Part shown: piece by piece, positions 52,651-62,000 of the stretch | Position numbering within the stretch: position 1 is the stretch's first letter | Layout of the letters: each line of letters begins with the position of its first letter | From: Nymphaea colorata | Lineage: Eukaryota; Streptophyta; Magnoliopsida; Nymphaeales; Nymphaeaceae | NCBI RefSeq assembly: GCF_008831285.2 | Contig: NC_045149.1 | Coordinates: 6,722,417-6,784,416, forward strand | Direction of reading: 5' to 3' | Length of the DNA: 62,000 bases | Made by a program: the position numbers and the translations under genes | Notes under the pieces: generated by a model | Database searches by the model: none | What the model was told of the DNA's origin: nothing | The model's input: the letters and a program-made list of their open reading frames with translations, nothing else

Positions 52651-55600
52651 GAGGGGCCGCGGTTGCACAATACCACTGAAGGATTGCCAATGGATAATGA
52701 AACCCAATGTTGCAAAGGCGAACACACTCAGACTTCGCGTCTCTCTCTGCTCGTAGCAAATGGAAATTCAGAAGTTTGCACAAGGCAAGAAAATGCTCAA
52801 AAGACCGATGCCTGGTAAGGGGCTCGGTGGTATCAATTTATACACAACGAATGATGGTACAATAATTCAGCGAATAAATTCGCCTGCAAAAGTAGCACAC
52901 ACTGAGCGATGCCTTAAAAAAGAAAACAGTGACAAGATAAGCTTTACAAGATTTGTCACTACAATGATCAAAAGAAGACAAAGATTACTCATGACTAAGG
53001 CTTCTGCTTTCGGTGCAATGATCAGAAGACGACAGATGACTCATTGGGTTGCTTTTGGCTCTGAATATATTCTTGTCGGAGTTTTGTCATCATTCTTCTT
53101 TTGTTTTACTGTTTTTCGCCATGGATTCCAATATTCGTCACACAGCAAATTCATGGTGGAGGCAGAAACCTTTAGTTTGGACACGACAGTTCTTGACATT
53201 TGCGCATCTCCTTTGTGATTTTTTCTAGTGTCGTGCAGCTTTCTTCAAACTCCTTTGTTTTTGGGATATTCTTATACAAGAGTTCTTCATCTTGGAAGAT
53301 TGCGACTTCTAGATAACCAACAAAATTGATTCTCTGCATTTTTCGGCACAGTGCTTCTTCCCACTTTGGACCTGCAATAAAATTAAAAAATTCTCTAGAT
53401 ACGTTGTTAGCATATAATTGCCTTCTGTGGAGGATTAGATTGTCCAATATAGCTTTTTCAATGGCCCATAATAAAATTTCTGTTTCGAATGAGGTCCATT
53501 TTAGGTTATTGACAATGCAAGTAATTCTTCCTGCAGCTGTGTAGTAAAAATCCAGATTTAGATAGCGACCTTCTGCAGCATCTACAAATTCTGGATAAAG
53601 TTTTCTAATCTTTTGACAAACATTCCATCTTTGCTTTGGTGTGTCTACTAGCCAGTCTTCCCATTGTCTACCAGTTGATCTCATCATCTTACATTCTCGG
53701 GCGAGAGCATCCGGTAACGAATGATGTACCTCTTTTACCAGATTAATTGTGAAATCATACTGGGATAGCAGAAATTGCCACCAGGCAAATCTTTGTAATT
53801 TTGGACTGCTGGTAATTTTTCTCTTGAGTAGTACGGATAGGTTTTGTGAATCCGTTGTGAGTATGAATTTTTCGCCAATCAAGTAAGGGTGAAATTTTTC
53901 CAACCCTCTGATTGTTGCAAGGATTTTCTTTTCTGCAGGCCAATAATTGATTTCATTAGTTTTGAATTGTCCGCTAGTATAAAAGCATACATTTTCTTGG
54001 TTGTCGTCTTTCTTTAGCAGAGCGGCTGCCCATGTGTCACTTGATGCATCTGTGGGTAGAACATAGGGCCCGACAAAGGCAGGTTCGAGCTCTGGCAGTC
54101 TTCCTTTAATGAGATCACTGCTTCTGTAGCCGCTTTATTCCATTCATATGGCTCATGATGCATGACCTTGCGGATTGCATGTGTTTTCTGTGATAGATTT
54201 TTAATATAGTTTCCGACATAATTGAAGCGTCCAAGGAACCTTTGGCACTATAGCTTGTCTTCGAGCTGATTTGAAAATTGCTCGATTTTTTTCAGCACAT
54301 GGTCTTGCATGGTTATTTTTCCTTCTTTGAGCTTGATGCCGAGACACTCAATTTCTCGTTTGGCCAGTTGGAATTTTTCTTCTGTTTTGGACAGCCCGAT
54401 GCCATGCTTATCGCAAATTTCTACGAAAATTGTGAGATGATACAAATGCTCATCTACGATTCTACAGTTTCTGAGACTATCAAAAAATCATCAATATAGT
54501 TAATGATAAAATCATAGCCCTTGAAAATTTCATCCATTCGTCGTTGGAACTGTGATGGTGCATTTTTTAGTCCAAATGGCATAACCAGCCATTCGTACAA
54601 GCCATTAGGAATGTAGAAAGTCGTTTTGTGTATGTCTTCTTTGGCAATCTTAATCTGGTGATAACTAGACTTGCAACCAAATTTAGAGAAAATTTTGCCT
54701 TGAGCCGCCCTCTGTATCAGGACTTCTTTGTTCGGTAAAGGCCATTTTATATCTACAGTCACGCTGTTTAGAGGAATGTAATTAATTATCATTCTCATTT
54801 TTCCTCTTTTGATTTCAGCAGGATTTCTAACTATGAAGCTTGCGCTTGCATAGTATGATTCGGACTTTCGAATCAGGCCTTTTTCTTCCAATTCCTGTAT
54901 TTGAGATATAATCTCTTTTGTGTCGAGTTCAGTACCCACGATAGGTCTGCTTTGTACAGGAATGTTGTGCACTGTTGGTATATGTGTTGTAGGGGAGTCC
55001 TTGTCCCAAAACTGTAACAGATGTTCAACACAACAGGACTTTAATCGTTCTACCACCTGTGTGAATTCATGCAAGCAGTCTATTCTTTGTCCTCGTAAAA
55101 TATTTATGGCCTTAATGGCCTTGATCCTTTCTACTACTTCTTCAAATTCAAGCTCATGCTTCATGATTTGAAGTAAAGTCATGTTTTCGTTTCTGCCCTC
55201 TTTGTTTCTTTTTTTGTTTTGCATTCTTTTGAAAGAGGCAGACAACCTTGGAACGACTTGTTGTTCCTTTCCGATTCTGAACACAATACAGTCCCTGCAT
55301 ATGGTATAGGGGCCTATTTCATCCAATGTTATGGACCCTAATCCGATGTCATGTCCGGCATCATCGATCTGTACAAAATTTGTAGTGATCGTTTTTTCTC
55401 CTATTTTAACCGGGACATTTAAGGCAAAATTATGAAGCCTTCTTTCTTCGCTCATTGTTTCAACTCTGGTTCCTTCGGGATAATATAGTCAGTCGCTAAT
55501 TATCTCTTTTTTGAAAAAATTTATATTTGCACCAGTGTCGATGAAGGCTTGTCCTTTTTTCCATTTTTCTTTTTTATTCGCAACTATTTGAACTGGGATA

Positions 55601-56230
55601 ATTACGAAAAGATTAGATAAGGACATCTTTTTTATCTGTTTGATCTCAGAATTTTTTAGGCTAATTTTTGGTGTAAAATTCCAGAAATTGATAGGAGTTG
55701 TACCTTTTTCCTGTATTGCCTTCGCAACCTTTTCTGAGACCGCCCATTTCTCTTGTTGTTTTGGGGCTATTGGGACTTCATCCTCGGAGTATACTTTGTC
55801 ATTTTCTGAACCTGATTCTGCTGAAGTTGAGTTGTTTGAGTCAGTGTTCTTTTCACTGTTGTTACTATGAATAATCTCATTGGGGCTGGTTGATGCAAAA
55901 TTGTTGTAAAATTTGCTTTTGCATTCTAACTCGTCAGGTTCTGATTCAGATTCTGTTCAGATCATGACTTCTTTTCATGTTTTTGCTACCATGCAAATGT
56001 GTCCTGCTGACGATGATTCTGTAAGGACGCTTATTGTTTCATCATCTTCTTCTTCACTTTCTAGATAGAACACATTTTTATTTTTGAGGCATGCTTCAAA
56101 TTCTGCCTCATTTTCTATCAGATCCCAGTCTTTTTCGATTTCTGTGACTTCAAACATCATCTTGATTTGGCGAGGAGCCCTGTTTGGGCATTTATTTGCA
56201 TAATGCCCCTTCTTTCGGCGGGCGAATTAA
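52594..56230 (-). pseudogene. Endogenous caulimovirus-like polymerase region, left copy (decayed)
   Basis: Viral sense is minus. From the centre outward: half of a CCHC zinc knuckle (about 56180-56225; the Cys at the second ligand position is Arg and the first lies beyond the break), an acidic linker with two in-frame stops (55975-55977, 55957-55959), a retroviral-type aspartic protease with motif DTGA (55528-55539), an in-frame TGA (55489-55491), then a 333-codon frame (54454-55455) with the reverse transcriptase core including YIDD. A frameshift follows at about 54446-54453, then a stop at 54248-54250, a further frameshift, and an RNase H region with its TDS motif and tail in a 243-codon frame (53172-53903). 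The family is Caulimoviridae by gene order and RT motifs; genus not determined. The outer 580 bases are non-coding in viral sense and resemble an intergenic/promoter region. Non-functional. Confidence 0.88.
52835..52842 (-). promoter_or_regulatory. TATA-like element of the left viral copy
   Basis: The minus strand reads TATAAATT, just downstream of the viral polymerase region. This is where caulimovirids keep their pregenomic RNA promoter. It points toward lower coordinates, in the direction of the host gene exon at 51612. Activity is inference. Confidence 0.45.
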
Positions 56231-59010
56231 GTACAGATCGATGATGCCAGACATGACATTGGATTAGGGTCCGTAACATTGAATGAAATAGGCCCCTATA
56301 CCATATGCAGGGACTGTATTATGTTCAGAATCGGAAAGGAACAACAAGTCGTTCCAAGTTGTCTGCCTCTTTCAAAAGAATGCAAAACAAAAAACGAAAC
56401 AAAGAGGACAGAAACAAAAACATAACTTTACTTCAAATCATGGAGCATGAGCTTGAATTTGAAGAAGAAGTCGAAAGGATCAAGGCCATTAAGGCCATAA
56501 ATATTTTACGAGGACAAAGAATAGACTGCTTGCATGAATTCACACAGGTGGTAGAACGATTAAAGTCTTGTTGTGTTGAACATCTGTTACAGTTTTGGGA
56601 CAAGGACTCCCCTACAACACATATACCAACAGTGCACAACATTTATGTACAAAGCAGACCTATCGTGGGTACTGAACTCGACACAAAAGAGATTATATCT
56701 CAAATACAGGAATTGGAAGAAAAAGGTCTGATTCGAAAGTCCGAATCACACTATGCAAGCGCAAGCTTCATAGTTAGAAATCCTGCTGAAATCAAAAGAG
56801 GAAAAATGAGAATGATAATTAATTACATTCCTCTGAACAGCGTGACTGTAGATATAAAATGGCCTTTACCGAACAAAGAAGTCCTGATACAGAGGGCGGC
56901 TCAAGGCAAAATTTTCTCTAAATTTGGTTGCAAGTCTAGTTATCATCAGATTAAGATTGCCAAAGAAGACATACACAAAACGACTTTCTACATTCCTAAT
57001 GGCTTGTACGAATGGCTGGTTATGCCATTTGGACTAAAAAATGCACCATCACAGTTCCAACGACGAATGGATGAAATTTTCAAGGGCTATGATTTTATCA
57101 TTAACTATATTGATGATTTTTTGATAGTCTCAGAAACTGTAGAATCGTAGATGAGCATTTGTATCATCTCACAATTTTCGTAGAAATTTGCGATAAGCAT
57201 GGCATCGGGCTGTCCAAAACAGAAGAAAAATTCCAACTGGCCAAACGAGAAATTGAGTGTCTCGGCATCAAGCTCAAAGAAGGAAAAATAACCATGCAAA
57301 ACCATGTGCTGAAAAAAATCGAGCAATTTTCAAATCAGCTCGAAGACAAGCTATAGTGCCAAAGGTTCCTTGGACGCTTCAATTATGTCGGAAACTATAT
57401 TCAAAATCTATCACAGAAAACACATGCAATCCGCAAGGTCATGCATCATGAGCCATATGAATGGAATAAAGCGGCTACAGAAGCACTGATCTCATTAAAG
57501 GAAGACTGTCAGAGCTCGAACTTGCCTTTGTCGGGCCCTATGTCCTATCTACAGATGCATCAAGTGACACATTGGCAACCGTTCTGCTAAAGAGAGATGG
57601 CAACCAAGAAAATGTATGCTTTTATACCAGCGAGCAATTCAGAACTAATGAAATCAATTATTGGCCTGCAGAAAAGGAAATCTTTGCAGAAATCAGAGGG
57701 TTGGAAAAATTTCACCTTTACTTGATTGGCGAAAAATTCATACTCAAAACGGATTCACAAAACCTGTCCGTACTACTCAAGAAAAAAATTACCAGCAGTT
57801 CAAAATTATAAAGATTTGCCTGGTGGCAATTTCTGCTATCCCAGTATGATTTCACAATTGATCTGGTAAAAGAGGTACATCATTCGTTACCGGATGCTCT
57901 CACCCGAGAATGTAAGATGATGAGATCAACTGGCAGACAATGGGAAGACTGTCTAGTACACACACCGGAGCAAAGATGGAATGTTTGTTAAAAGATTAGA
58001 AAACTTTATCTAGAATTTGCAGACGCTGCAGAAGGTCGCTATCCAAATCTAGATTTTTACTACACAGCTGCAGGAAGAATTACATGCATTGTCAATAACC
58101 TAAAATGGACCTCATTCGAAACAGAACTTTTATTATGGGCCATTGACGAAGCTGTATTGGACAATCTAATCCTCTACAAAAGGCAATTATATGCTAACAA
58201 TGTATCTAGGGAATTTTTTAATTTTATTGCAGGTCCAAAGTGGAAAGAAGCACTGTGCCGAAAAATGCAAAGAATCAATTTTGTTGATTATTCCGAAGTC
58301 GCAATCTTCCAAGATGAAGAACTCATGTATAAGAATATCCCAAAAACAAAGAAGTTTGAAGAAGGCTGCACAACACTAGAAAAAATCACAAAGGAGATGC
58401 ACAAATGTTAGAACTGTCATGTCCAGACTAAAGGTTTCTGCCTCCACCATGAATTTGTTGTGCGACGAATATTGGAATTTGAGGCGGAAAGTAGTGAAAC
58501 AAAAAAAGAATGATGACAAAACTCCGACAAGAATATATTCAGAGCCAAAAGCAACCCAATGAGTCATCTGTCGTCTTCTAATCATTGCACCGAAAGCAGA
58601 AGTCTTAGTCATGAGTCATCTTTGTCTTCTTTTGATCATTGTAGTGACGAATCTTGTAAAGTTTATCTTGTCACTGTTTTCTTTTTTAAAGCATCGCTCA
58701 GTGCGTGCTACTTTTGCAGGCGAATTTATTCGCTGAATTATTGTACCATCATTCGTTGTGTATAAATTGATACCACTGAGCCCCTTACCAGGCATTGATC
58801 TTTTCAGCATTTTTTTGCTTTGTGCAAACTTCTGAATTGCCCTTTGCTGCAAGCAGAGAGAGACGCGAAGCCTGAGTGTGTTCGCCTTTGCAACATTGGG
58901 TTTCATTATCCATTGGCAATCCTTCAGTGGTATTGTGCAATTGCGGCCCCTCTTCCCTTTTGAGTCCAAATTTCCTGTTTGTTCCTGTTTCCCGTTTTTC
59001 ACGTTCCCTT
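56231..59010 (+). pseudogene. Endogenous caulimovirus-like polymerase region, right copy (decayed)
   Basis: Viral sense is plus. It begins abruptly inside the protease-to-RT region at about 56231 and repeats the left copy: RT in a 281-codon frame (56305-57150) with YIDD, the same frameshift after it, the same TAG (57354-57356), then RNase H. Additional lesions absent from the left copy are TAA at 57809-57811 and TAA at 57989-57991, each where the left copy has CAA. The RNase H frame is therefore more broken here (57572-57811, then 58157-58411). It ends at about 59010, directly against the tandem array. Non-functional. Confidence 0.88.
58645..58768 (+). promoter_or_regulatory. Putative viral promoter remnant, right copy
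   Basis: A TGACG word (58645-58649, as-1-like) and TATAAATT (58761-58768) follow the polymerase region in viral sense. The left arm keeps the TATA but has TGACA instead of TGACG. as-1-type TGACG elements are known in caulimovirus promoters. Function here is inference. Confidence 0.4.
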
Positions 59011-61690
59011 ATTATAGTAAATCTAATGAGTTGAACTTGTTATTTGATACTTATAGTTAATCGAATGAGTATAACTTGTCGTTATATCTATGTTACATTA
59101 CATAAGTGGTAGATTGAAATCACAAGTTCATGTGAACACAATTGGGATTTGAGCATTCATTTGATCCCTTCTATGATACCAGGGTGCGCCATTTTTGGCC
59201 TCGCACCCGTGTCGACGCGATGCGGGTGTGGGTGTTGGTGTGCCTCCTGTGCGCACCCAAATGAGTCAAACAAGAGTCGGGTGCGGTCCACACCCGGTTA
59301 AAATCGTCCTTTTTCGACTCGCACCCGACTCGCGTTTGACCTGAGTCGGGTGCGGTCAAATGTGCACCAGCCACAAGACTACTTTGGTCCAATTTTTAAG
59401 GTTTTTTTTTTAAGTTTTTAACAAAGCTCGCCCGCTCGCCTGCCTCTTCTTCTCCCCTTTTCTTCGACCTTCGTCTCTCTTCCACTCTCGTCCCTTCTTC
59501 TTCTTCCTCTATCTTCCATACGTCGTATTGGGTGGAGCTGGCCTCTCTCTCTATCTGTGCAAAGAAAACGCCATCCCTCCTCAATCCCTTGACAAAGCGA
59601 GTGAGAGAGAGAGCAAGGGCAGAAAAGATCTTCACATACCTGCTGCAACCTGTTGTTGAAGAGTTGAAAACTCCCGATCAGCTGCACTTCACTGCTGGTG
59701 GGGATGAAGGACAAAGAGAGAAGATAGCTAACGGCAGGGATGGAGGAAAAAGGCGTGTTAGGGCATCGTGGGTGAGGGTTGGGAAAAGGTGGGGCACGAG
59801 GGAGCAGAGCACGGTCGATGGAATCTTGATTCCAGCATTTTCATTTCAGAATTGATCCACAATGTTGGAATAAAAAATGCTGCCTTTGATTAACTACGAT
59901 CTCTTAAGGGCTATACATTTGATACAACCATCTCCACCCATAATCTAGTTACGTTTTTTATTTCTTTCATCTTTTTTTTTTCTTTGAAAATATCAGCCCT
60001 AGGGGCCTCCAGATGTTGTCTGCACACCTAGTTTAGCGGGGATCAACTTTTGCATTGCTGGTATTCTATGTGAATCAAGACTTAATTCAAAACCGATGAC
60101 TGAAATGCATCAAGTTTTGAAGGAAAAATTAAAAAATCCTTTTTAGGAGCCCAAAGAATCAATGGGAGGTTGAAATGTATGTTTTTACTATAGCTGGTTA
60201 CAGGTAGAGTATCATGTGGATTATGACCGTATGAACTCTTATTTTGTGAATTTTTTGTTGAATGTTGAACTGATGATAATGATATCATGACTAGCAAATT
60301 GTAATTTTGATCTTGTTATTGAATAATTTTGTGGTTTATGATAATTTTCAGTCATATATATTATATACATAATATTATTATGATTATAATAAATTAATAA
60401 TAATAATAATAATAAATACCCTCGCCGCACCGCCGCACCTAAATTTTTTGAAATGTGCCGTGTCGGCGCCGGCACCCGCACCCCGCACCTTGGTGACATA
60501 GGATCCCTTATAGTTAATCCAATGAGTTTCAATTGTTCTTACATCTACATTGATTGATTTAAAGAATGGAAATCATAAGTTCATGTGAACAGGAATGGGA
60601 TTTAAGTCATTCTTCTTCTTCTTAGGTAGAGCGACAGTTAACATACTGACATCTACATTACCTTATTTAACAGGTGGATTGAAATCACAAGTTCATATGA
60701 ACACAATTGTTTAAGTCATTCATTTCATCACTTATAGTAAATCCAACGAGTTAAACATGTTACATTTATATTTAATGATTTAAGGGATTGAAACCACAAG
60801 TTTGTAAGACTATGAATGAGATTTCAAACCTTCATTTGATCACCTATAGTTAATCGAATGAGTTTAACATTGTACTGATTGATTTAAGAAATTGAAATCA
60901 CAAGTTTGAATGAATACGAATGAGATTTAAGCATTCATTTGATCCCTTATAGTTAATGCAATTAGTTAAACACGTTGTTACGTTTATACTGAATGATTAA
61001 AGGGATTGAAACAACAAGTTCATATAAATATGAATGAGATTTAAGTCATTCATTTGCTCCCTTATAGTTAATCAAGTGGGATCAACTTATTGTTTCATTC
61101 ATATTGTTCGGCTTAGGGGTAAGACCACAAATTTGCGTAACTACAAATGGGATTGAAGACATTCATTTGATCTTTTGTAGTGAATTCAAAGATTTAAACT
61201 TGTTATTTCTATATCGAACGATTTAAATGATTGAAATCATAAGTTCGTTTGAATGCCAATGAGATTTAACCGTTCATTTACTCCCTTATAGTTAGTCCAA
61301 TGAGTTGAACTTGTTATTTGATACTTATAGCTAATCGAATGAGTATAACTTCTTGTTACATCTATATTACCTAATTTAAGGGGTGGATTGAAATCACAAG
61401 TTCATATGAACACAATTGTTCTTACATCTACATTGATTGATTTAAGGAATGGAAATCATAAGTTCATGTGAATAGGAATGAGATTTAAGCCATTCATTTC
61501 ATCAATTATAGTTAATCCAAGAAGTTAAACATGTTACATTTATATTTAATGATTTAAGAGATTGAAATCACAAGTTTGTAAGACTACGAATGAGATTTAA
61601 AACCTTCATTTGATCACCTACAGCTAATCGAATGAGTTTAACATTTTATTGCATTTGTACTGATTGATTTAAGAAATTGAAATCACAAGA
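59011..61690. repeat. Tandem array of ~115-bp units
   Basis: Recurrent phrases 'cttatagttaatccaatgagtt', 'gattgaaatcacaagtt' and 'gaatgagatttaa...cattcatttgatc' appear every 100-120 bases (for example near 60730, 60850, 60951, 61066, 61180, 61292). There are about ten to twelve degenerate units, excluding the transposon at 59171-60501. The stretch 60534-60900 is repeated at about 61411-61690 in the same order with an internal deletion, so a higher-order duplication has occurred. Confidence 0.88.
59171..60501. mobile_element. 1,331-bp hAT-like transposon (non-autonomous)
   Basis: An exact 8-bp target duplication, gatccctt, lies at 59163-59170 and 60502-60509. Both copies match the array consensus 'tttgatcccttatag', so the empty site can be reconstructed by eye. 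Terminal inverted repeats are CTATGATACCAGGGTGCG and the complement of CTATGTCACCAAGGTGCG, 15/18 identical. Both subterminal regions are rich in GGTGCGGGTG-type words. No transposase or BED zinc finger is visible. The centre (about 59400-59860) is a GC-richer stretch with open frames in several phases that may be captured host sequence. Confidence 0.85.
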
Positions 61691-62000
61691 TTTAAGCCAT
61701 TCTTTCTATCTTTTGAAGCTCAAGATATGTTTGGTCATATGCTACCAATTCTGGAAATTGTACATTGAAATGCATTCACGTATTTTACTCACCATTTGAT
61801 ATCAATAAAAAGGTTTTTATTCTCTTGTTATCCCTTTTATTTGCAATAACAAGATGTCCAGAAAACTGAATGGGGTTTGGCCTACGTCACACCAGGCTTG
61901 CCAAATAGAAAACCACACCTTAGTGAACTTGCCACAACTTGAGTACGAGTGCAACAAAGCTGCAGCATTGGTGAAGCCGTCAGTTATTGATATTATACTC
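61691..62000. other. Unassigned end of window
   Basis: I see no exon, repeat unit or element here. In particular no sequence resembling the missing upstream exons of the membrane-protein gene was found. Confidence 0.4.

Larger units (their letters stand above)
52594..59010. repeat. Large inverted repeat made of two viral copies
   Basis: The arms are about 52594-55376 and about 56231-59010 (2.78 kb each). Paired positions sum to about 111,604 throughout, so the arms stay colinear with only small indels. The centre (about 55377-56230) is unique sequence of the left copy. The arms are visibly very similar but not identical, differing by scattered substitutions and by private stop codons in the right arm. 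Confidence 0.93.

Noticed and set aside
52830-52840. 'tggtatcaa' resembling the start of the initiator-Met tRNA primer-binding site
   Set aside because: It lies on the strand opposite to the viral sense and diverges after seven to eight bases, so it cannot be the viral primer site.
52594-59010. Possibility that the inverted repeat is a sequencing or assembly artefact
   Set aside because: The arms differ by substitutions and private stop codons, have different outer flanks (50-bp doublet versus tandem array) and unequal central ends. A chimeric read would give identical arms.

Overview
The window is nuclear DNA of a flowering plant. The genes have GT..AG introns, the intergenic DNA is AT-rich with many (AT)n/(CT)n tracts and small DNA transposons, and there is an endogenous pararetrovirus. 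All three recognisable multi-exon genes match plant families. The species cannot be fixed from the sequence.

Layout. (1) 1-6.3 kb: the last exon of a peroxisomal Lon protease (LON2, ending in the SKL targeting signal, + strand) converges on a complete nine-exon plastid-type iron superoxide dismutase (- strand, 259 residues, metal ligands intact). (2) 6.3-23 kb: no convincing gene. It holds a tRNA-derived SINE candidate, three hAT-like MITEs, minisatellites and microsatellites. (3) 23.0-24.3 kb: an intronless ATL-type RING-H2 ubiquitin ligase (+ strand, 376 residues) behind a TATA box and a GA-rich leader. (4) 24.3-36.9 kb: repeat-rich, with one weakly supported two-exon small gene (28.1-28.5 kb, - strand), a LINE remnant, several MITEs and a long CT/AT/GA hairpin. 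(5) 36.9-51.6 kb: the 3' 18 exons (1,022 codons, open throughout after splicing) of a large glycine-rich, Cys-rich, multi-pass membrane protein gene on the - strand. Its 5' exons are not in the window. (6) 52.6-59.0 kb: two decayed caulimovirus-like (pararetrovirus) copies arranged head to head as a ~2.78-kb inverted repeat around a ~0.86-kb centre. (7) 59.0-61.7 kb: a ~115-bp tandem-repeat array split by a 1,331-bp hAT-like transposon with an 8-bp target duplication.

The most interesting part is 51.5-61.7 kb. If the large gene's upstream exons lie beyond 62 kb, the viral inverted repeat, the tandem array and the transposon all sit in one long intron. Transcription of the host gene would then produce a long viral hairpin RNA. 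The viral TATA-like element of the left copy also points in the host gene's direction, about 1.2 kb above its first visible exon. Both copies share inactivating lesions, and the right copy has extra ones. The duplication therefore followed decay of the progenitor, or the arms have been homogenised by conversion. No intact viral gene is present.

Exon coordinates were derived by hand from splice sites and reading-frame continuity. No database search was run, so family names rest on motif recognition.
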